Below are positions 36,822 through 47,385 of a DNA stretch of 64,000 nucleotides, in pieces. Location: the NCBI RefSeq assembly GCF_009731355.2, contig NZ_AP022810.1, forward strand, positions 310,001 through 374,000, read 5' to 3'. This DNA comes from Desulfuromonas sp. AOP6 (GTDB lineage: Bacteria; Desulfobacterota; Desulfuromonadia; Desulfuromonadales; SZUA-540). The translations under genes and the position numbers were made by a program. Position 1 is the first letter of the stretch. The number at the start of each line of letters is the position of its first letter. Below the pieces are notes generated by a model. That model ran no database searches and was not told the DNA's origin. It saw nothing but the letters and a program-made list of their open reading frames with translations.

Positions 36822-39677
36822 ATGACGGACAGGATATGGTGGCTCCTGGCCGTTGAAAAACGAATGAACGATTCTCACAAAGCCGAAGGGGTTCAACCGT
36901 TGTCGGTGCGATCGTATCTTTTGAAAAAGACGGGATGGGGGCTTTTCCTGGCGATGTTGCTGTGCTGCGGGCCAAGCGCCACGGTCCTGGCAGCCGATAC
37001 CCTCACCCTCGGCGTCTTCGCCTATCGCCCTAAACCCATTCTTCAGGATGCCTACCAGCCCCTGGCCGATTATCTGAGTGGGCAGCTCAAAGGCGCCAAA
37101 GTCGAGTTGCGCGTCCTCGAGATGGCTGAAATCGAGCCGGCGCTGGCCGCAGGAGAACTCGACCTGCTCTTCACCAACCCCAGCCATTACACGGTACTTC
37201 GCCATCGCAACCCGCTTACCGGTGCCCTGGCCACCCTGATCAGCATTGCGGACGGCAAACCCACCTGCAGTCTGGGTGGGGTCATCATTGCCCGGCAGGA
37301 GCGAACGGACCTGGTCTCACTGAAAGACCTGCGAGGAAGGCGCCTTGCTGTACCCGGCACCAGATTTTTGGGCGGATATCAGACACAGGCCTTCGAGTTG
37401 CTGCAGGCCGGCATCCAGCTTCCCGCCGACGCAGCGGTGCTCGTGGCTGAAAGTCACGACGCTGTCGTGCAAAAGGTCCTTGACGGCGAGGTCGATGCCG
37501 GCTTCATCCGCACCAGCATCATCGAGCAATTGACCGCCGAAGGAGTTCTCGATCCGGTCCGTCTGCGCGTCGTCCATCCTCAGGAGTTTCCCGGTTTCCC
37601 CTACCTGGTATCTACCCGCCTCTATCCCGAGTGGCCTTTTGTCGCCCTGCCCCAGGTCGACAGCCGGCATGTGAAAAGAATAACGGCCGCTCTGCTGGCT
37701 CTCGATGTCTCGCATCCTGTCGCCAGGGCGGCGGGCATTGGCGGTTTTGCGCCGCCGGCCGACTATACACCGGTTGACGAACTGGCCCGTGCTTTGCGCC
37801 TCCCCCCCTATGATCAGGCACCGGTTTTCACCTGGCGAGACATCTGGGACCAGTACGAGATTCTTATTGTCGTCATTGTGACCTTTCTGGGGGTGACGGG
37901 GCTGCTGCTGATTCTTATCGTTCGCAGCAATCGCGCCCTGGAGCTCGCCTATCGCGAGCAGCAACAGGAGCGCCAGAAGGCGCAGAACTATCTTGATACC
38001 GTACAGACCCTGATGCTGGCCCTAGATGACCAGGGGCGCATCACCATGATCAACCGTTTCGGCTGCGAACTGCTTGGCTACAGCGAGGCCGAGCTTATGG
38101 GAAAACTCTGGTTTTCGGACTGTCTGCCGCAACCTGAAGGGATGGAGAGGATCTACCCCTTCTTTCAAAAGATCCTTGGCGGTGGAATTGAAGTAGAGCA
38201 AGCTTTCGAAAACCTGGTCCAGTGCCGCGATGGCAGTCAGCGTCTGTTGACCTGGCAGATTGCCCTGCTTAAGGACAACGGTGGTCGCGTTATGGGCACC
38301 CTGAGCTCGGGGCAGGATATCACCGAACAGCGGCTGGCTCAGGAGGCCCTGCAGGAAGAGAGGCAGCGATTAGCCAATATCCTGTGGGGAACCGGTACCG
38401 GCACCTGGGAGTGGAATGTGCAGACTGGCGAGACACGCTTCAACGAGCGCTGGGCCCAGATGATCGGCTACTCGCTGGCGGAGATCGCCCCCGTCAGCAT
38501 CGCCACCTGGGAAAAATACGCGCATCCTGATGATTTGGCCCGTTCGGCGGAAGCGCTGCAGCGTCATTTCGACGGCGAGGTCGAGGACTACGAGTGCGAG
38601 ACGCGCATGAAGCACCGGGACGGCCACTGGGTCTGGGTTCTCGACCGGGGCCGCATCATCTCTAGGGACGATGTGGGCCAGCCCCTGTGGATGGCAGGTA
38701 CCCACCTGGAGATCACCGCGCGCAAGGAGACCGAAATGGCCCTGCGGCAGAGCGAGGAATATCACCGCTCTGTCGTAGAGGTGCTGGCTGAAGGGATCAT
38801 CATTCAAGATGTCGAGGGGCGCATCATCGAGTGCAACCCATCGGCGAAGCGTATCCTGGGGCTGTCGGACGAAGCGATTCGTGGCAGCCTCCTCATGGAG
38901 CTGGGCGAAAAGGCCGTGCGGGCCGATGGCAGCCCCTATCCGCCTGACCAGTATCCCGTCCGTCGTTGCCGGCGGGATAAGCAGCCAATTTACGACGATG
39001 TCGTGGGTATCCACCAGGCCTCCGGCAACATCCTCTGGCTCAGCCTCAATACCCAGCCGGTCTATGACACCAAGGAGCAGGAGGGCGGCAGAGCCTCTCT
39101 TCTGGCCATCGTCACCTCTTTTGTCGATATCACCACACAACGGCAACAGCAGCAGCAGCTTGAATTTCTGGCGCATTACGACGCCCTGACCCAGCTGCCC
39201 AACCGCGTCCTGCTGGTCGATCGTCTAAAGCAGGCCATGGCCCAGGTGAAGCGCCGCAACCAGCAGCTGGCCACCGTGTATATTGACCTCGATGGTTTCA
39301 AGGAAGTAAATGACCGCTACGGTCATGACGTGGGGGATGAGCTGCTTAAAACGCTGGCTGAACGCCTGCGTGGTGTGTTGCGTGAGGTCGACACCGTGGC
39401 CCGCATGGGTGGTGACGAGTTTATCGCCATTCTGAGCGATCTGAGCGATAGCGAGGCCGTGGTGCCGCTCATCGAACGCCTGCTCGAATGCTGTTCGCAG
39501 CCTTTCGAGATGCAGGGGCTCAAAGTGCAGGTGTCGGGTTCCATCGGTGTGACCTTCTACCCGCAGATAGGTTCCGTCGAGGCCACCCAGTTGATGGCCC
39601 AGGCCGATCATGCCATGTACCAGGCGAAGCAGTCTGGCAAGAATCGCTATTGTTTGTTTAGTGGGGTAGGGGGATAA
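36822..39677 (+). CDS. PhnD-PAS-GGDEF sensor diguanylate cyclase
   Basis: 951 residues. An N-terminal signal/anchor (about 30-60) leads to a periplasmic PhnD-type domain (LTLGVFAYRPKPILQDAYQPLADYLSGQL, LLFTNPSHYTVLRH, GRRLAVPGTRFLGGYQTQAF) up to about 330, a membrane helix (about 345-366), three PAS/PAC units (about 385-500, 515-640, 645-770; the middle one PAS_3-like with WNVQTGETRFNERW), and a GGDEF domain with GGDEF at 863-867 preceded by an RxxD inhibitory site (REVD). It should make c-di-GMP in response to a periplasmic ligand. It may start instead at 36864. Neighbouring genes encode a free PhnD protein and an HD-GYP enzyme with opposite activity. Confidence 0.93.
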   Translation: MTDRIWWLLAVEKRMNDSHKAEGVQPLSVRSYLLKKTGWGLFLAMLLCCGPSATVLAADTLTLGVFAYRPKPILQDAYQPLADYLSGQLKGAKVELRVLEMAEIEPALAAGELDLLFTNPSHYTVLRHRNPLTGALATLISIADGKPTCSLGGVIIARQERTDLVSLKDLRGRRLAVPGTRFLGGYQTQAFELLQAGIQLPADAAVLVAESHDAVVQKVLDGEVDAGFIRTSIIEQLTAEGVLDPVRLRVVHPQEFPGFPYLVSTRLYPEWPFVALPQVDSRHVKRITAALLALDVSHPVARAAGIGGFAPPADYTPVDELARALRLPPYDQAPVFTWRDIWDQYEILIVVIVTFLGVTGLLLILIVRSNRALELAYREQQQERQKAQNYLDTVQTLMLALDDQGRITMINRFGCELLGYSEAELMGKLWFSDCLPQPEGMERIYPFFQKILGGGIEVEQAFENLVQCRDGSQRLLTWQIALLKDNGGRVMGTLSSGQDITEQRLAQEALQEERQRLANILWGTGTGTWEWNVQTGETRFNERWAQMIGYSLAEIAPVSIATWEKYAHPDDLARSAEALQRHFDGEVEDYECETRMKHRDGHWVWVLDRGRIISRDDVGQPLWMAGTHLEITARKETEMALRQSEEYHRSVVEVLAEGIIIQDVEGRIIECNPSAKRILGLSDEAIRGSLLMELGEKAVRADGSPYPPDQYPVRRCRRDKQPIYDDVVGIHQASGNILWLSLNTQPVYDTKEQEGGRASLLAIVTSFVDITTQRQQQQQLEFLAHYDALTQLPNRVLLVDRLKQAMAQVKRRNQQLATVYIDLDGFKEVNDRYGHDVGDELLKTLAERLRGVLREVDTVARMGGDEFIAILSDLSDSEAVVPLIERLLECCSQPFEMQGLKVQVSGSIGVTFYPQIGSVEATQLMAQADHAMYQAKQSGKNRYCLFSGVGG

Positions 39678-39713
39678 GCAGCGCCACCAGGATCAGTGGT
39701 GATGGCGGAACAT

Positions 39714-40268
39714 CTACGGATGATTCACGAAGATCAGTTGGTCGACGGCAAAGCCCCGCGCTGCCGCTGACTTGGTAAAACGCTTCAGCAGCTCCTCGTC
39801 GACCTGCGGAGTACGTGCCAGCAGCCACAGATACGAGGTGTCGGGGCCGCAGACGAAGGCGTACTGGTAATTTTCGTGGTCGAGCTCGAAGATGACGTAG
39901 GAGCCGTAAAAAGGACCGAAAAACGACACTTTCAGATACCCCTCGCTCGGTTCACGCACGAAATAAGCCTTGCCTGTCGCCTCTTTCCAGCGATTTTCCG
40001 CGGGCGAAAAGCCACGGTTTATGACCCGGACGCCGCCGTCCCCGCGCCGACTGTATTCGGCCGACACCCGTTCCAGACCACGCTCGAAGGAATGATCCAG
40101 CCGGGCGATCTCGTACCATGTCCCCAGGTAGCGGTCGACATCAAATCCCTGCACAGGACGAACTTGCTCCGGCATACCCAGGCAGCCGCCGAGACAGAGG
40201 GCGACGAAGGTGGCAAGCCAGGTTCTCAGCCTGCTCTTCGGGTGTGACGGCTGGTCATTCCGGTCCAT
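39714..40268 (-). CDS. blc: Outer-membrane lipoprotein lipocalin (Blc-like)
   Basis: 184 residues. Lipobox FVALCLGGC (Cys near residue 29), then lipocalin motif 1 DVDRYLGTWYEIARLDHSFERGLERVSAEY, and later motifs YLKVSFFGPFYGSYVIFELD and YLWLLARTPQVDEELLKRF, as in bacterial Blc. It likely binds lipids or other hydrophobic molecules at the outer membrane. Its start overlaps the end of the PsiE-family gene upstream by 14 bases. Confidence 0.93.
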   Translation of the reverse strand: MDRNDQPSHPKSRLRTWLATFVALCLGGCLGMPEQVRPVQGFDVDRYLGTWYEIARLDHSFERGLERVSAEYSRRGDGGVRVINRGFSPAENRWKEATGKAYFVREPSEGYLKVSFFGPFYGSYVIFELDHENYQYAFVCGPDTSYLWLLARTPQVDEELLKRFTKSAAARGFAVDQLIFVNHP

Positions 40269-40701
40269 GCCCCTGCCTCCCTGCTGTTTGTCGGTCCAGC
40301 GATTGCCCCCTCTTCATGAGATAATAGCCAGCCGTCAGGGCCAGAATAATGGCGGCAATGCCCAGCATAACCCAGCTGTCTGCCTCCTGAAGGTCCAGAA
40401 TGATGACCTTGCGGGCGATGGCGATAATGGCAACAGAGAGCACCACTTCGTAATGAGGCTGCCCCTGGGTCTGGAAGGTTTTAATGATGGTTTCGAGCAG
40501 TTCGATGCCGATGAGGACCAGCAGAAAGAGCCCGAAGATTTCGAGTAACTGCTCGATGCTCAGCAGAAACAGGGGCGGTTCAAGAATGTCTTTGACAATG
40601 AGCCAGCCCAGGTCGAGAGTGGCCAGCCCCAGCACGATGGCCATCATGACCATGAGAGCCCTGATCATGTGCTGCTTATATTGGTTCAGGATCGCAAACA
40701 T
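40255..40701 (-). CDS. PsiE-family membrane protein
   Basis: 148 residues, four membrane segments (about 13-35, 52-75, 86-101, 108-126), matching phosphate-starvation-inducible PsiE (PF06146): LEIFGLFLLVLIGIELLETI and AIIAIARKVIILDL. Function is unknown. It is cotranscribed with the lipocalin gene, overlapping by 14 bases. No Pho box was seen in front. Confidence 0.87.
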   Translation of the reverse strand: MFAILNQYKQHMIRALMVMMAIVLGLATLDLGWLIVKDILEPPLFLLSIEQLLEIFGLFLLVLIGIELLETIIKTFQTQGQPHYEVVLSVAIIAIARKVIILDLQEADSWVMLGIAAIILALTAGYYLMKRGQSLDRQTAGRQGHGPE

Positions 40702-40929
40702 GGTGGCCTCTCCTCGAATCTATGGCAGGGATACCTTCAATTAAAGCAACGCTGGCTCCGGGTCGAAACGACAGGGTTCAATATCCGCAAAAGCGATACT
40801 TTTGTAAAGACTTTATGGCGGACGCCATAGGTTGCACCCTGCCTAGCCGCATGGGTCTGATTCTCTCCCGGCGACTTGACCATGCTTTTGATCATGGTGG
40901 GGGTAAGGGTTTGAGGGGAGGTGTCCGGA

Positions 40930-40965
40930 CCGGCAGAAGACAGGAAAAACCCTGCCTTCTGCCGG
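40930..40965 (-). terminator. Strong hairpin after rubrerythrin gene
   Basis: Fifteen-base arms CCGGCAGAAG[A/G]CAGG / CCTG[C/T]CTTCTGCCGG with a six-base loop lie just after the rubrerythrin stop. There is no clear T-run, so terminator function is probable rather than certain. Confidence 0.55.
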
Positions 40966-40972
40966 TTGGCGA

Positions 40973-41473
40973 TCAGGAGATCAGCGAAAAGCGCTCCTTG
41001 GGAACGTTGCAGACCTCGCAGCGGTCAGGGGCTTCATCGTAGACGGTGTTGCCGCAGATTTCACAGACATACACGGCACGCTCAGGCAGATCACCGCCGC
41101 CCTTCACAGCCGCCAGAGCCTCTGAATAGAGGTCATAATGCACCTCTTCCACGGCCAGGGCATTGCGGAAACTGACCTCGGCAGGCTTGTTCCCCTCGCG
41201 CTTGGCTTCTTCCAGATAGGGAGGATACATCTTCTGAAACTCAAAGCCCTCGCCGTCAATGGCCTCTTCGAGGTTTTCGAGTGTCTTCTTGATGCCGCCC
41301 ATGGCGCGCAGATGAGCGTGGGCATGAATTGTCTCGGCATGAGCCGCCGCCCGGAAGAGCTTGGCGACCTGTGGGTAGCCATCGACCTCGGCCTGCTTGG
41401 CAAAGGCCAGGTATTTGCGGTTGGCCTGACTCTCTCCGGCAAAAGCTTCAGCAAGATTCTCTTTGGTAGCCAT
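40973..41473 (-). CDS. Rubrerythrin
   Basis: 166 residues from the ATG at 41473, preceded by AGGAG; the open frame continues 68 codons upstream without meaning. N-terminal ferritin-like diiron domain (AFAGESQANRKYLAFAKQAE, HAETIHAHAHLRAM, ALAVEEVHYDLY) and a C-terminal rubredoxin domain with C-x2-C pairs (YVCEICG, CEVCNVP). It reduces hydrogen peroxide using rubredoxin-type electrons in anaerobes. It lies directly downstream of a perR-like gene (103 bases), so peroxide induction is likely. Confidence 0.95.
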   Translation of the reverse strand: MATKENLAEAFAGESQANRKYLAFAKQAEVDGYPQVAKLFRAAAHAETIHAHAHLRAMGGIKKTLENLEEAIDGEGFEFQKMYPPYLEEAKREGNKPAEVSFRNALAVEEVHYDLYSEALAAVKGGGDLPERAVYVCEICGNTVYDEAPDRCEVCNVPKERFSLIS

Positions 41474-41576
41474 TCTTTTTCTCTCCTTTTTCAGTGGTGT
41501 CGCGACCAGGGGGTCGCTGCAATGAATGGACTTTTCGCGATGTTTCGGAAAAGCCCCTGTTAGTCGCAATACTTGA

Positions 41577-42005
41577 TTAATGGTGTCGGCATTCCGGGCA
41601 GAGCCCGAAAAAATCGACCCGGTACTCGGCAATCTGGAATCCGGTGGCACTTTCGGCCTCCTGTTGCAGGAAATCAAGGGGCGGTGCCTCGAAATCCATG
41701 ACCTTCAGGCAGTTGTTGCAGATGACATGGGGGTGCGGCGCCGGATTGCGGCCGTCATACCGTGTGGTTCCATCTTTCATGGGCAGTTCGGTCAGCTCTC
41801 CCATGTCCCGCAGCAGGGCCGCCGTTTTGTACACCGTCGCCAGGCTGAGAGTCGGAAACTGTTGGCGTAGCTGTTCGTAGACTTCACCTGGCCCCGGGTG
41901 CGCCCTACTGGAGCAGAGAAGCTTCAGCACCGCATAACGCTGCGGTGTAATGCGAAAATCCTTTTGACGCAAGGAATCTATAATATTTTGAAATCTTTTA
42001 TCCAT
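41577..42005 (-). CDS. Fur-family peroxide-type regulator (PerR-like)
   Basis: 142 residues. Winged helix with ITPQRYAVLKLLCSS and SLATVYKTAALLRDMGEL, a metal site HPHVICNNC, and structural zinc cysteines C-x2-C twice (CNNC, CPEC). The sequence is closer to PerR than Fur because of HPH and lack of the HHH motif, by family knowledge. A perfect 15-base palindrome lies over its own predicted -10 (42044-42058), indicating autoregulation. Rubrerythrin lies downstream and KatG upstream, both classical PerR targets. A second paralogue sits beyond katG. Confidence 0.9.
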   Translation of the reverse strand: MDKRFQNIIDSLRQKDFRITPQRYAVLKLLCSSRAHPGPGEVYEQLRQQFPTLSLATVYKTAALLRDMGELTELPMKDGTTRYDGRNPAPHPHVICNNCLKVMDFEAPPLDFLQQEAESATGFQIAEYRVDFFGLCPECRHH

Positions 42006-42043
42006 TCAAATAGTTGACTCTTTTTGGGATAGCGTTTAGTTGT

Positions 42044-42078
42044 GGATAATAATTATCCGTAAAGGGCGGGGTTGTCAA
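42044..42078 (-). promoter_or_regulatory. perR promoter with palindromic Fur/PerR box
   Basis: On the minus strand TTGACA (plus-strand 42073-42078) and TAATTA (42050-42055) are separated by 17 bases. GGATAATAATTATCC, a perfect palindrome at 42044-42058, covers the -10. It matches the PerR/Fur-type 7-1-7 pattern, so repression by binding is expected. Confidence 0.75.
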
Positions 42079-42154
42079 GGAAAAAGAAGCCGGGGCCCTC
42101 TGCGGTTGGTTAGAGGGTGGCCAATAAAGGAGTCGTTCACGGGGGCAGGGTGTT

Positions 42155-42478
42155 TTACTGGCCCGAAAAATAAAGCACAGCCATACCGAGGCCGGTGATG
42201 GCGATGGCAAGAACAATGGCCAGAACGAATTGCTTAAGGCGGCTTTCGTGCTGTTTCTTGGCTTCAACGACAAAAGGGTCTTCCAGGGTGAGACAGCCGT
42301 CATAGGCGTTCCAGAAGCAGGCGAGATTCTTGCCGGTGCCGGTGATGTTCCGGCTGAAAAAATCCGGGTGATTTTTTTTGAGATAAAACCACAGCTGAAA
42401 ATGGATCGTGATGAACCGGAAAAAACTGCCAACCAGCAAAACGGCCACGATCCAGAAAATGGCGAATTCAAGGACCAA
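42155..42478 (-). CDS. Small two-helix membrane protein
   Basis: 107 residues if it starts at the TTG at 42478, which follows AAAGGA at correct distance; the upstream open frame runs through the katG terminator and is not real. Membrane segments at about 3-25 and 81-103 flank a soluble middle (YLKKNHPDFFSRNITGTGKNLACFWNAYDGCLTLEDP). It lies between katG and a PerR-like gene on the same strand. No family is recognised; the context suggests a role in oxidative stress or none at all. Confidence 0.6.
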   Translation of the reverse strand: MVLEFAIFWIVAVLLVGSFFRFITIHFQLWFYLKKNHPDFFSRNITGTGKNLACFWNAYDGCLTLEDPFVVEAKKQHESRLKQFVLAIVLAIAITGLGMAVLYFSGQ

Positions 42479-42508
42479 GCGGCAATCCTTTCGGTTTGTT
42501 GAGGGGAG

Positions 42509-42548
42509 AAAAAAGCGGGGGCAAGGGAAAAACTCTCCCTTGCCCCCG
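42509..42548 (-). terminator. Rho-independent terminator of katG
   Basis: Perfect 12-base arms GGGGGCAAGGGA / TCCCTTGCCCCC with a 7-base loop, followed on the minus strand by GCTTTTTT. It begins 13 bases after the katG stop. Confidence 0.93.
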
Positions 42549-42560
42549 TCGACGCACCGT

Positions 42561-44915
<2,355 letters not shown>

Positions 44916-45353
44916 TTATTTTTTCTGACAAGCGGGGCAGAGGCCAAAAAGTTCGACCTGGTGGGAGGTGATCTGGTAGCCCGTCGCTTTGGCGACCTCG
45001 GAGGTCATTTGATCCAGCAGACTGATGTCGGGATCAATGATGCGATGGCAGCCGGTACAGACCAGGTGCGGATGGGGATAGGGTTTGTTGCCGTCGTAAT
45101 GGCTGCGGCCATCGGCAAAACCGATTTCCAGGATTTCGCCGATCTCTTTCAATAGCGTGACAGTCTTGTAGACCGTGGCCAGGCTTGTCGTCGGGAATTG
45201 AATTTTGACCTGATTATAGACCTGTTCCACACTCGGATGCTGGTCCGTATTGAGAAAGGCCTGCAGAATGGCGAGGCGCTGCGGCGTAATTCGGCAATCC
45301 CGTTGCCGGAGTTTGGCGAGAATGTCGTCCAGCCGTTGTTGCGACTTATCCAC
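44916..45353 (-). CDS. Second Fur-family PerR-like regulator
   Basis: 145 residues, about half identical by eye to the PerR-like protein encoded at 41577-42005: CRITPQRLAILQAFL, SLATVYKTVTLLKEIGEI, HPHLVCTGC, LFGLCPACQ. Zinc cysteines are intact. It lies upstream of katG on the same strand, 144 bases from the katG start, with a TTGACA / 17 / GATGAT promoter of its own (plus-strand 45431-45436 and 45408-45413). The two regulators may sense different oxidants or metals, or form a cascade. Confidence 0.9.
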   Translation of the reverse strand: MDKSQQRLDDILAKLRQRDCRITPQRLAILQAFLNTDQHPSVEQVYNQVKIQFPTTSLATVYKTVTLLKEIGEILEIGFADGRSHYDGNKPYPHPHLVCTGCHRIIDPDISLLDQMTSEVAKATGYQITSHQVELFGLCPACQKK

Positions 45354-45490
45354 GGTGGCACCAGGGGGACAGGGGGAAAAAGAAGATCAGCCAAGGACCG
45401 ATACTGAATCATCGCGAATGTGTCGGGATTTGTCAATCGGCGGATGGTTCCGGTCGGCCGCACCGGGATTAAGCCTCAGAAGAAAACAGA

Positions 45491-45538
45491 TAAAAAGGGG
45501 GAGGATAGGCCCGTGCCCCTCCTCCCCCCCTTTTTATC
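45491..45538 (-). terminator. Terminator hairpin after exported repeat protein
   Basis: AAAAAGGGGGAGGA pairs with TCCTCC...CCCTTTTT around a GC-rich loop; the T-run serves the minus-strand gene ending at 45537, and the A/T ends make it usable in both directions. Confidence 0.75.
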
Positions 45539-46175
45539 AACACTTCAGATAAAGGCAGAACAGGGTGAGAATATTGGTCTGGGTTGTCAGGCTGGCATCC
45601 ACAACCACTTGCAGGTTGTCGCTCTGAATAATCTGCGTCGCCAGGATGCGGTCGGCCATGGTACCGATGTTATCCGCCATCAGCAGAATCTTGTCGGCCA
45701 TTTCAAGAATGCGGTTCGCCATGGTGCCAATGTCATCGGAAAGGCGCAACATGGTCATCAGGGAGGATTCCAAAACTGTCAGCGAGGTGAGCGGCGCCAC
45801 CAGGACGATCGCCTCCGAAAGGGCGAGCATCTGCGTGGTCAGTGAGGCGCTGAGGGTGGCCAGGTTCTGCAGGGCAATCAGTGATTCGCTGGCCAGGGAC
45901 ATGGTCGTCGTGTTGTTGGCCATGGTGTCGTACAGGGTCATGACACTGTCCTGATAGCTGTTGACCGAGGCTTCCAGTGCGGTCAGCTGGCTGAGCATGG
46001 TGAAAGGAGTCAGCGTGATCTGCGACATGCTGGTCAGCAGGGTATTGCCGGACAAAACCAGATTGTTAAGGGACGAGGTGTAGAGGTCAGACGCCTGCAC
46101 CTGGGCGGGCTGGACCGCCGCAATGCTGAGAAAAAAGAGGGTGGATAAAGCGACTCGAAAAAAAGCTTTGCACAT
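45537..46175 (-). CDS. Exported protein with Met-rich helical repeats
   Basis: 212 residues with a signal peptide (about 1-28, ending VQASD). The mature part is low in charge and rich in Leu, Thr, Ser and Met. A repeat near the C-terminus reads DDIGTMANRILEMADKILLMADNIGTMADRIL, an 11/14-residue I-x-x-M-A-[DN]-[RK]-I-L pattern, predicted as a long amphipathic coil. Two cysteines lie in the last six residues (FCLYLKC), possibly a disulfide. The family is not recognised; the fibre-like make-up suggests a structural or adhesive role. Confidence 0.7.
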   Translation of the reverse strand: MCKAFFRVALSTLFFLSIAAVQPAQVQASDLYTSSLNNLVLSGNTLLTSMSQITLTPFTMLSQLTALEASVNSYQDSVMTLYDTMANNTTTMSLASESLIALQNLATLSASLTTQMLALSEAIVLVAPLTSLTVLESSLMTMLRLSDDIGTMANRILEMADKILLMADNIGTMADRILATQIIQSDNLQVVVDASLTTQTNILTLFCLYLKC

Positions 46176-46294
46176 AGGAAGCCTCCTGCCGGAAAAAGAG
46201 ATTGAAAGACGTTAACCTTGGTAAATCTTAATACCCAAAGGGAACCTGTCAATGCCTTTGCCGGGAAAGCTTGCGAGAACAGAGTCGTGCCGCC

Positions 46295-46335
46295 GCTTAA
46301 TCAGGGGCGCACCTTACAGATGCCCCTGATTAAGC
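46295..46335. terminator. 14-base inverted repeat after coiled-coil gene
   Basis: GCTTAATCAGGGGC and GCCCCTGATTAAGC are perfect arms with a 13-base loop, 18 bases after the stop of the gene at 46353. No T-run, so it may be a terminator or an RNA-stabilising hairpin. Confidence 0.5.
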
Positions 46336-46352
46336 GACAAGCAGCGATGATT

Positions 46353-46640
46353 TTATTTGAATCGCGAAGCAGCTGACTTCAGTGCCTTGCCGAGGGAGTC
46401 CCAGGCACTTTCAATGCCCGCCCTGAGATCTTCCCAGGCATCGTCCCCGGCATTCTTGAGTTCGGTAAGCTTGGCGGCAGCCGATTTCCGCATGGACTCC
46501 AGTTCTTCTATTTGTTGGTGATATTTAATTTGCGCATCCGCTCCTGCCTTGTCGGCTTGGGCTTTGAGCTTTTTGATTTCCGCATCCCACTCATCCAGTT
46601 GTGCCTGTAGTTTTTTTTCATATGCTTCTTTTTTGCTCAT
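46353..46640 (-). CDS. Small coiled-coil protein (sll1863-like stress type)
   Basis: 95 residues, almost all heptad-like charged helix: YEKKLQAQLDEWDAEIKKLKAQADKAGADAQ, then ELESMRKSAAAKLTELKNAGDDAWEDLRAGIESAWDSLGKALKSAASRF. This pattern (long coil, then W-x-x-L repeats) is found in small stress-associated proteins annotated as sll1863 family. No signal peptide. AGGAG lies upstream of the ATG. Cytoplasmic; function unknown. Confidence 0.78.
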   Translation of the reverse strand: MSKKEAYEKKLQAQLDEWDAEIKKLKAQADKAGADAQIKYHQQIEELESMRKSAAAKLTELKNAGDDAWEDLRAGIESAWDSLGKALKSAASRFK

Positions 46641-46734
46641 AGCTTTCTCCTGTTAACATAGAAGGCTAAAAGATGTTTTGCTTGGCGAATATGACAATTT
46701 TTCAGGGTAAAGCAATTCGTCAGGAGTTTTGGCC

Positions 46735-47052
46735 CTAATTCTTTTTTAGTCTTTCTATTTCTTCTTCAACTTCTTCTGCACCCTCTGCATAGAATTTTTC
46801 TTCATCGGGTGCTAGTTCTTTCAATAAACGTAAGAACTCTCCCGCATGAACCCTTTCTTCATCAGCAATGTCCTTTAAAACTTCAATGGCCAATTTATTA
46901 TCGATCGATTCCGCCAACTGCATATACAATTGAACAGCCTCATATTCAGCGGCGATCATAAAACGAATTGCGCGGATTAATTCTTCTTGCGTAAGTTTTT
47001 GCCCTTTGGCAAGTCCCGAAAATGCGCTTCCAAACTCCGGCATATCCAACAC
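46735..47052 (-). CDS. Short ferritin-like protein (rubrerythrin/EncFtn-like)
   Basis: 105 residues. Two helices carry iron-ligand motifs: MIAAEYEAVQLYMQLAES and DIADEERVHAGEFLRLL (E-x-x-H), as in half-ferritins that dimerise into a diiron site. It resembles the short ferritin domains encapsulated by, or fused to, encapsulin shell proteins. The C-terminus is very acidic (GAEEVEEEIERLKKN), unlike the usual cargo-loading peptide. No encapsulin gene is in this window. AGGAGG precedes the ATG. Expected to oxidise and handle iron. Confidence 0.85.
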   Translation of the reverse strand: MLDMPEFGSAFSGLAKGQKLTQEELIRAIRFMIAAEYEAVQLYMQLAESIDNKLAIEVLKDIADEERVHAGEFLRLLKELAPDEEKFYAEGAEEVEEEIERLKKN

Positions 47053-47385
47053 CTCCTTTTTTTGGCGATATTTCGTTGCCCCTGACGATAAAGACCAGCG
47101 GTGAGGGTTATGAAATCCGCTGCAACGGCATAATTATACCATACTGGGCAGTGACGGGCGTCTTTCCTGCTCAGTGGAAGAAACTCAATGTTTTAATATG
47201 GCGAAGCGGTAACCGCACCTGAACAAGCCGATATGCAGTAATGGACCGAAAAAAAATGAGGTCTGAAATGAGAAAATAAATCGGATTCCTTTTTTCAGAA
47301 GGCTCACGATGATATTCAGCAGTCGTTATTTTTCTGGGCCCACTGGGTGAAATGGTTGGTGGAGGTCTAAGCGCGAAATTGTATG
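47053..47385. other. Intergenic stretch without clear gene
   Basis: About 330 bases, mixed composition, no frame with a ribosome site. It contains a short palindrome GCGGTAACCGC and a possible decayed coding remnant near 47310-47400. Nothing firm. Confidence 0.3.

Noticed and set aside
40702-40972. Regulatory RNA between psiE-like and rubrerythrin genes
   Set aside because: Only short dyads are present (for example ACCATG / CATGGT near 40877-40900) besides the terminator-like hairpin; no known motif.
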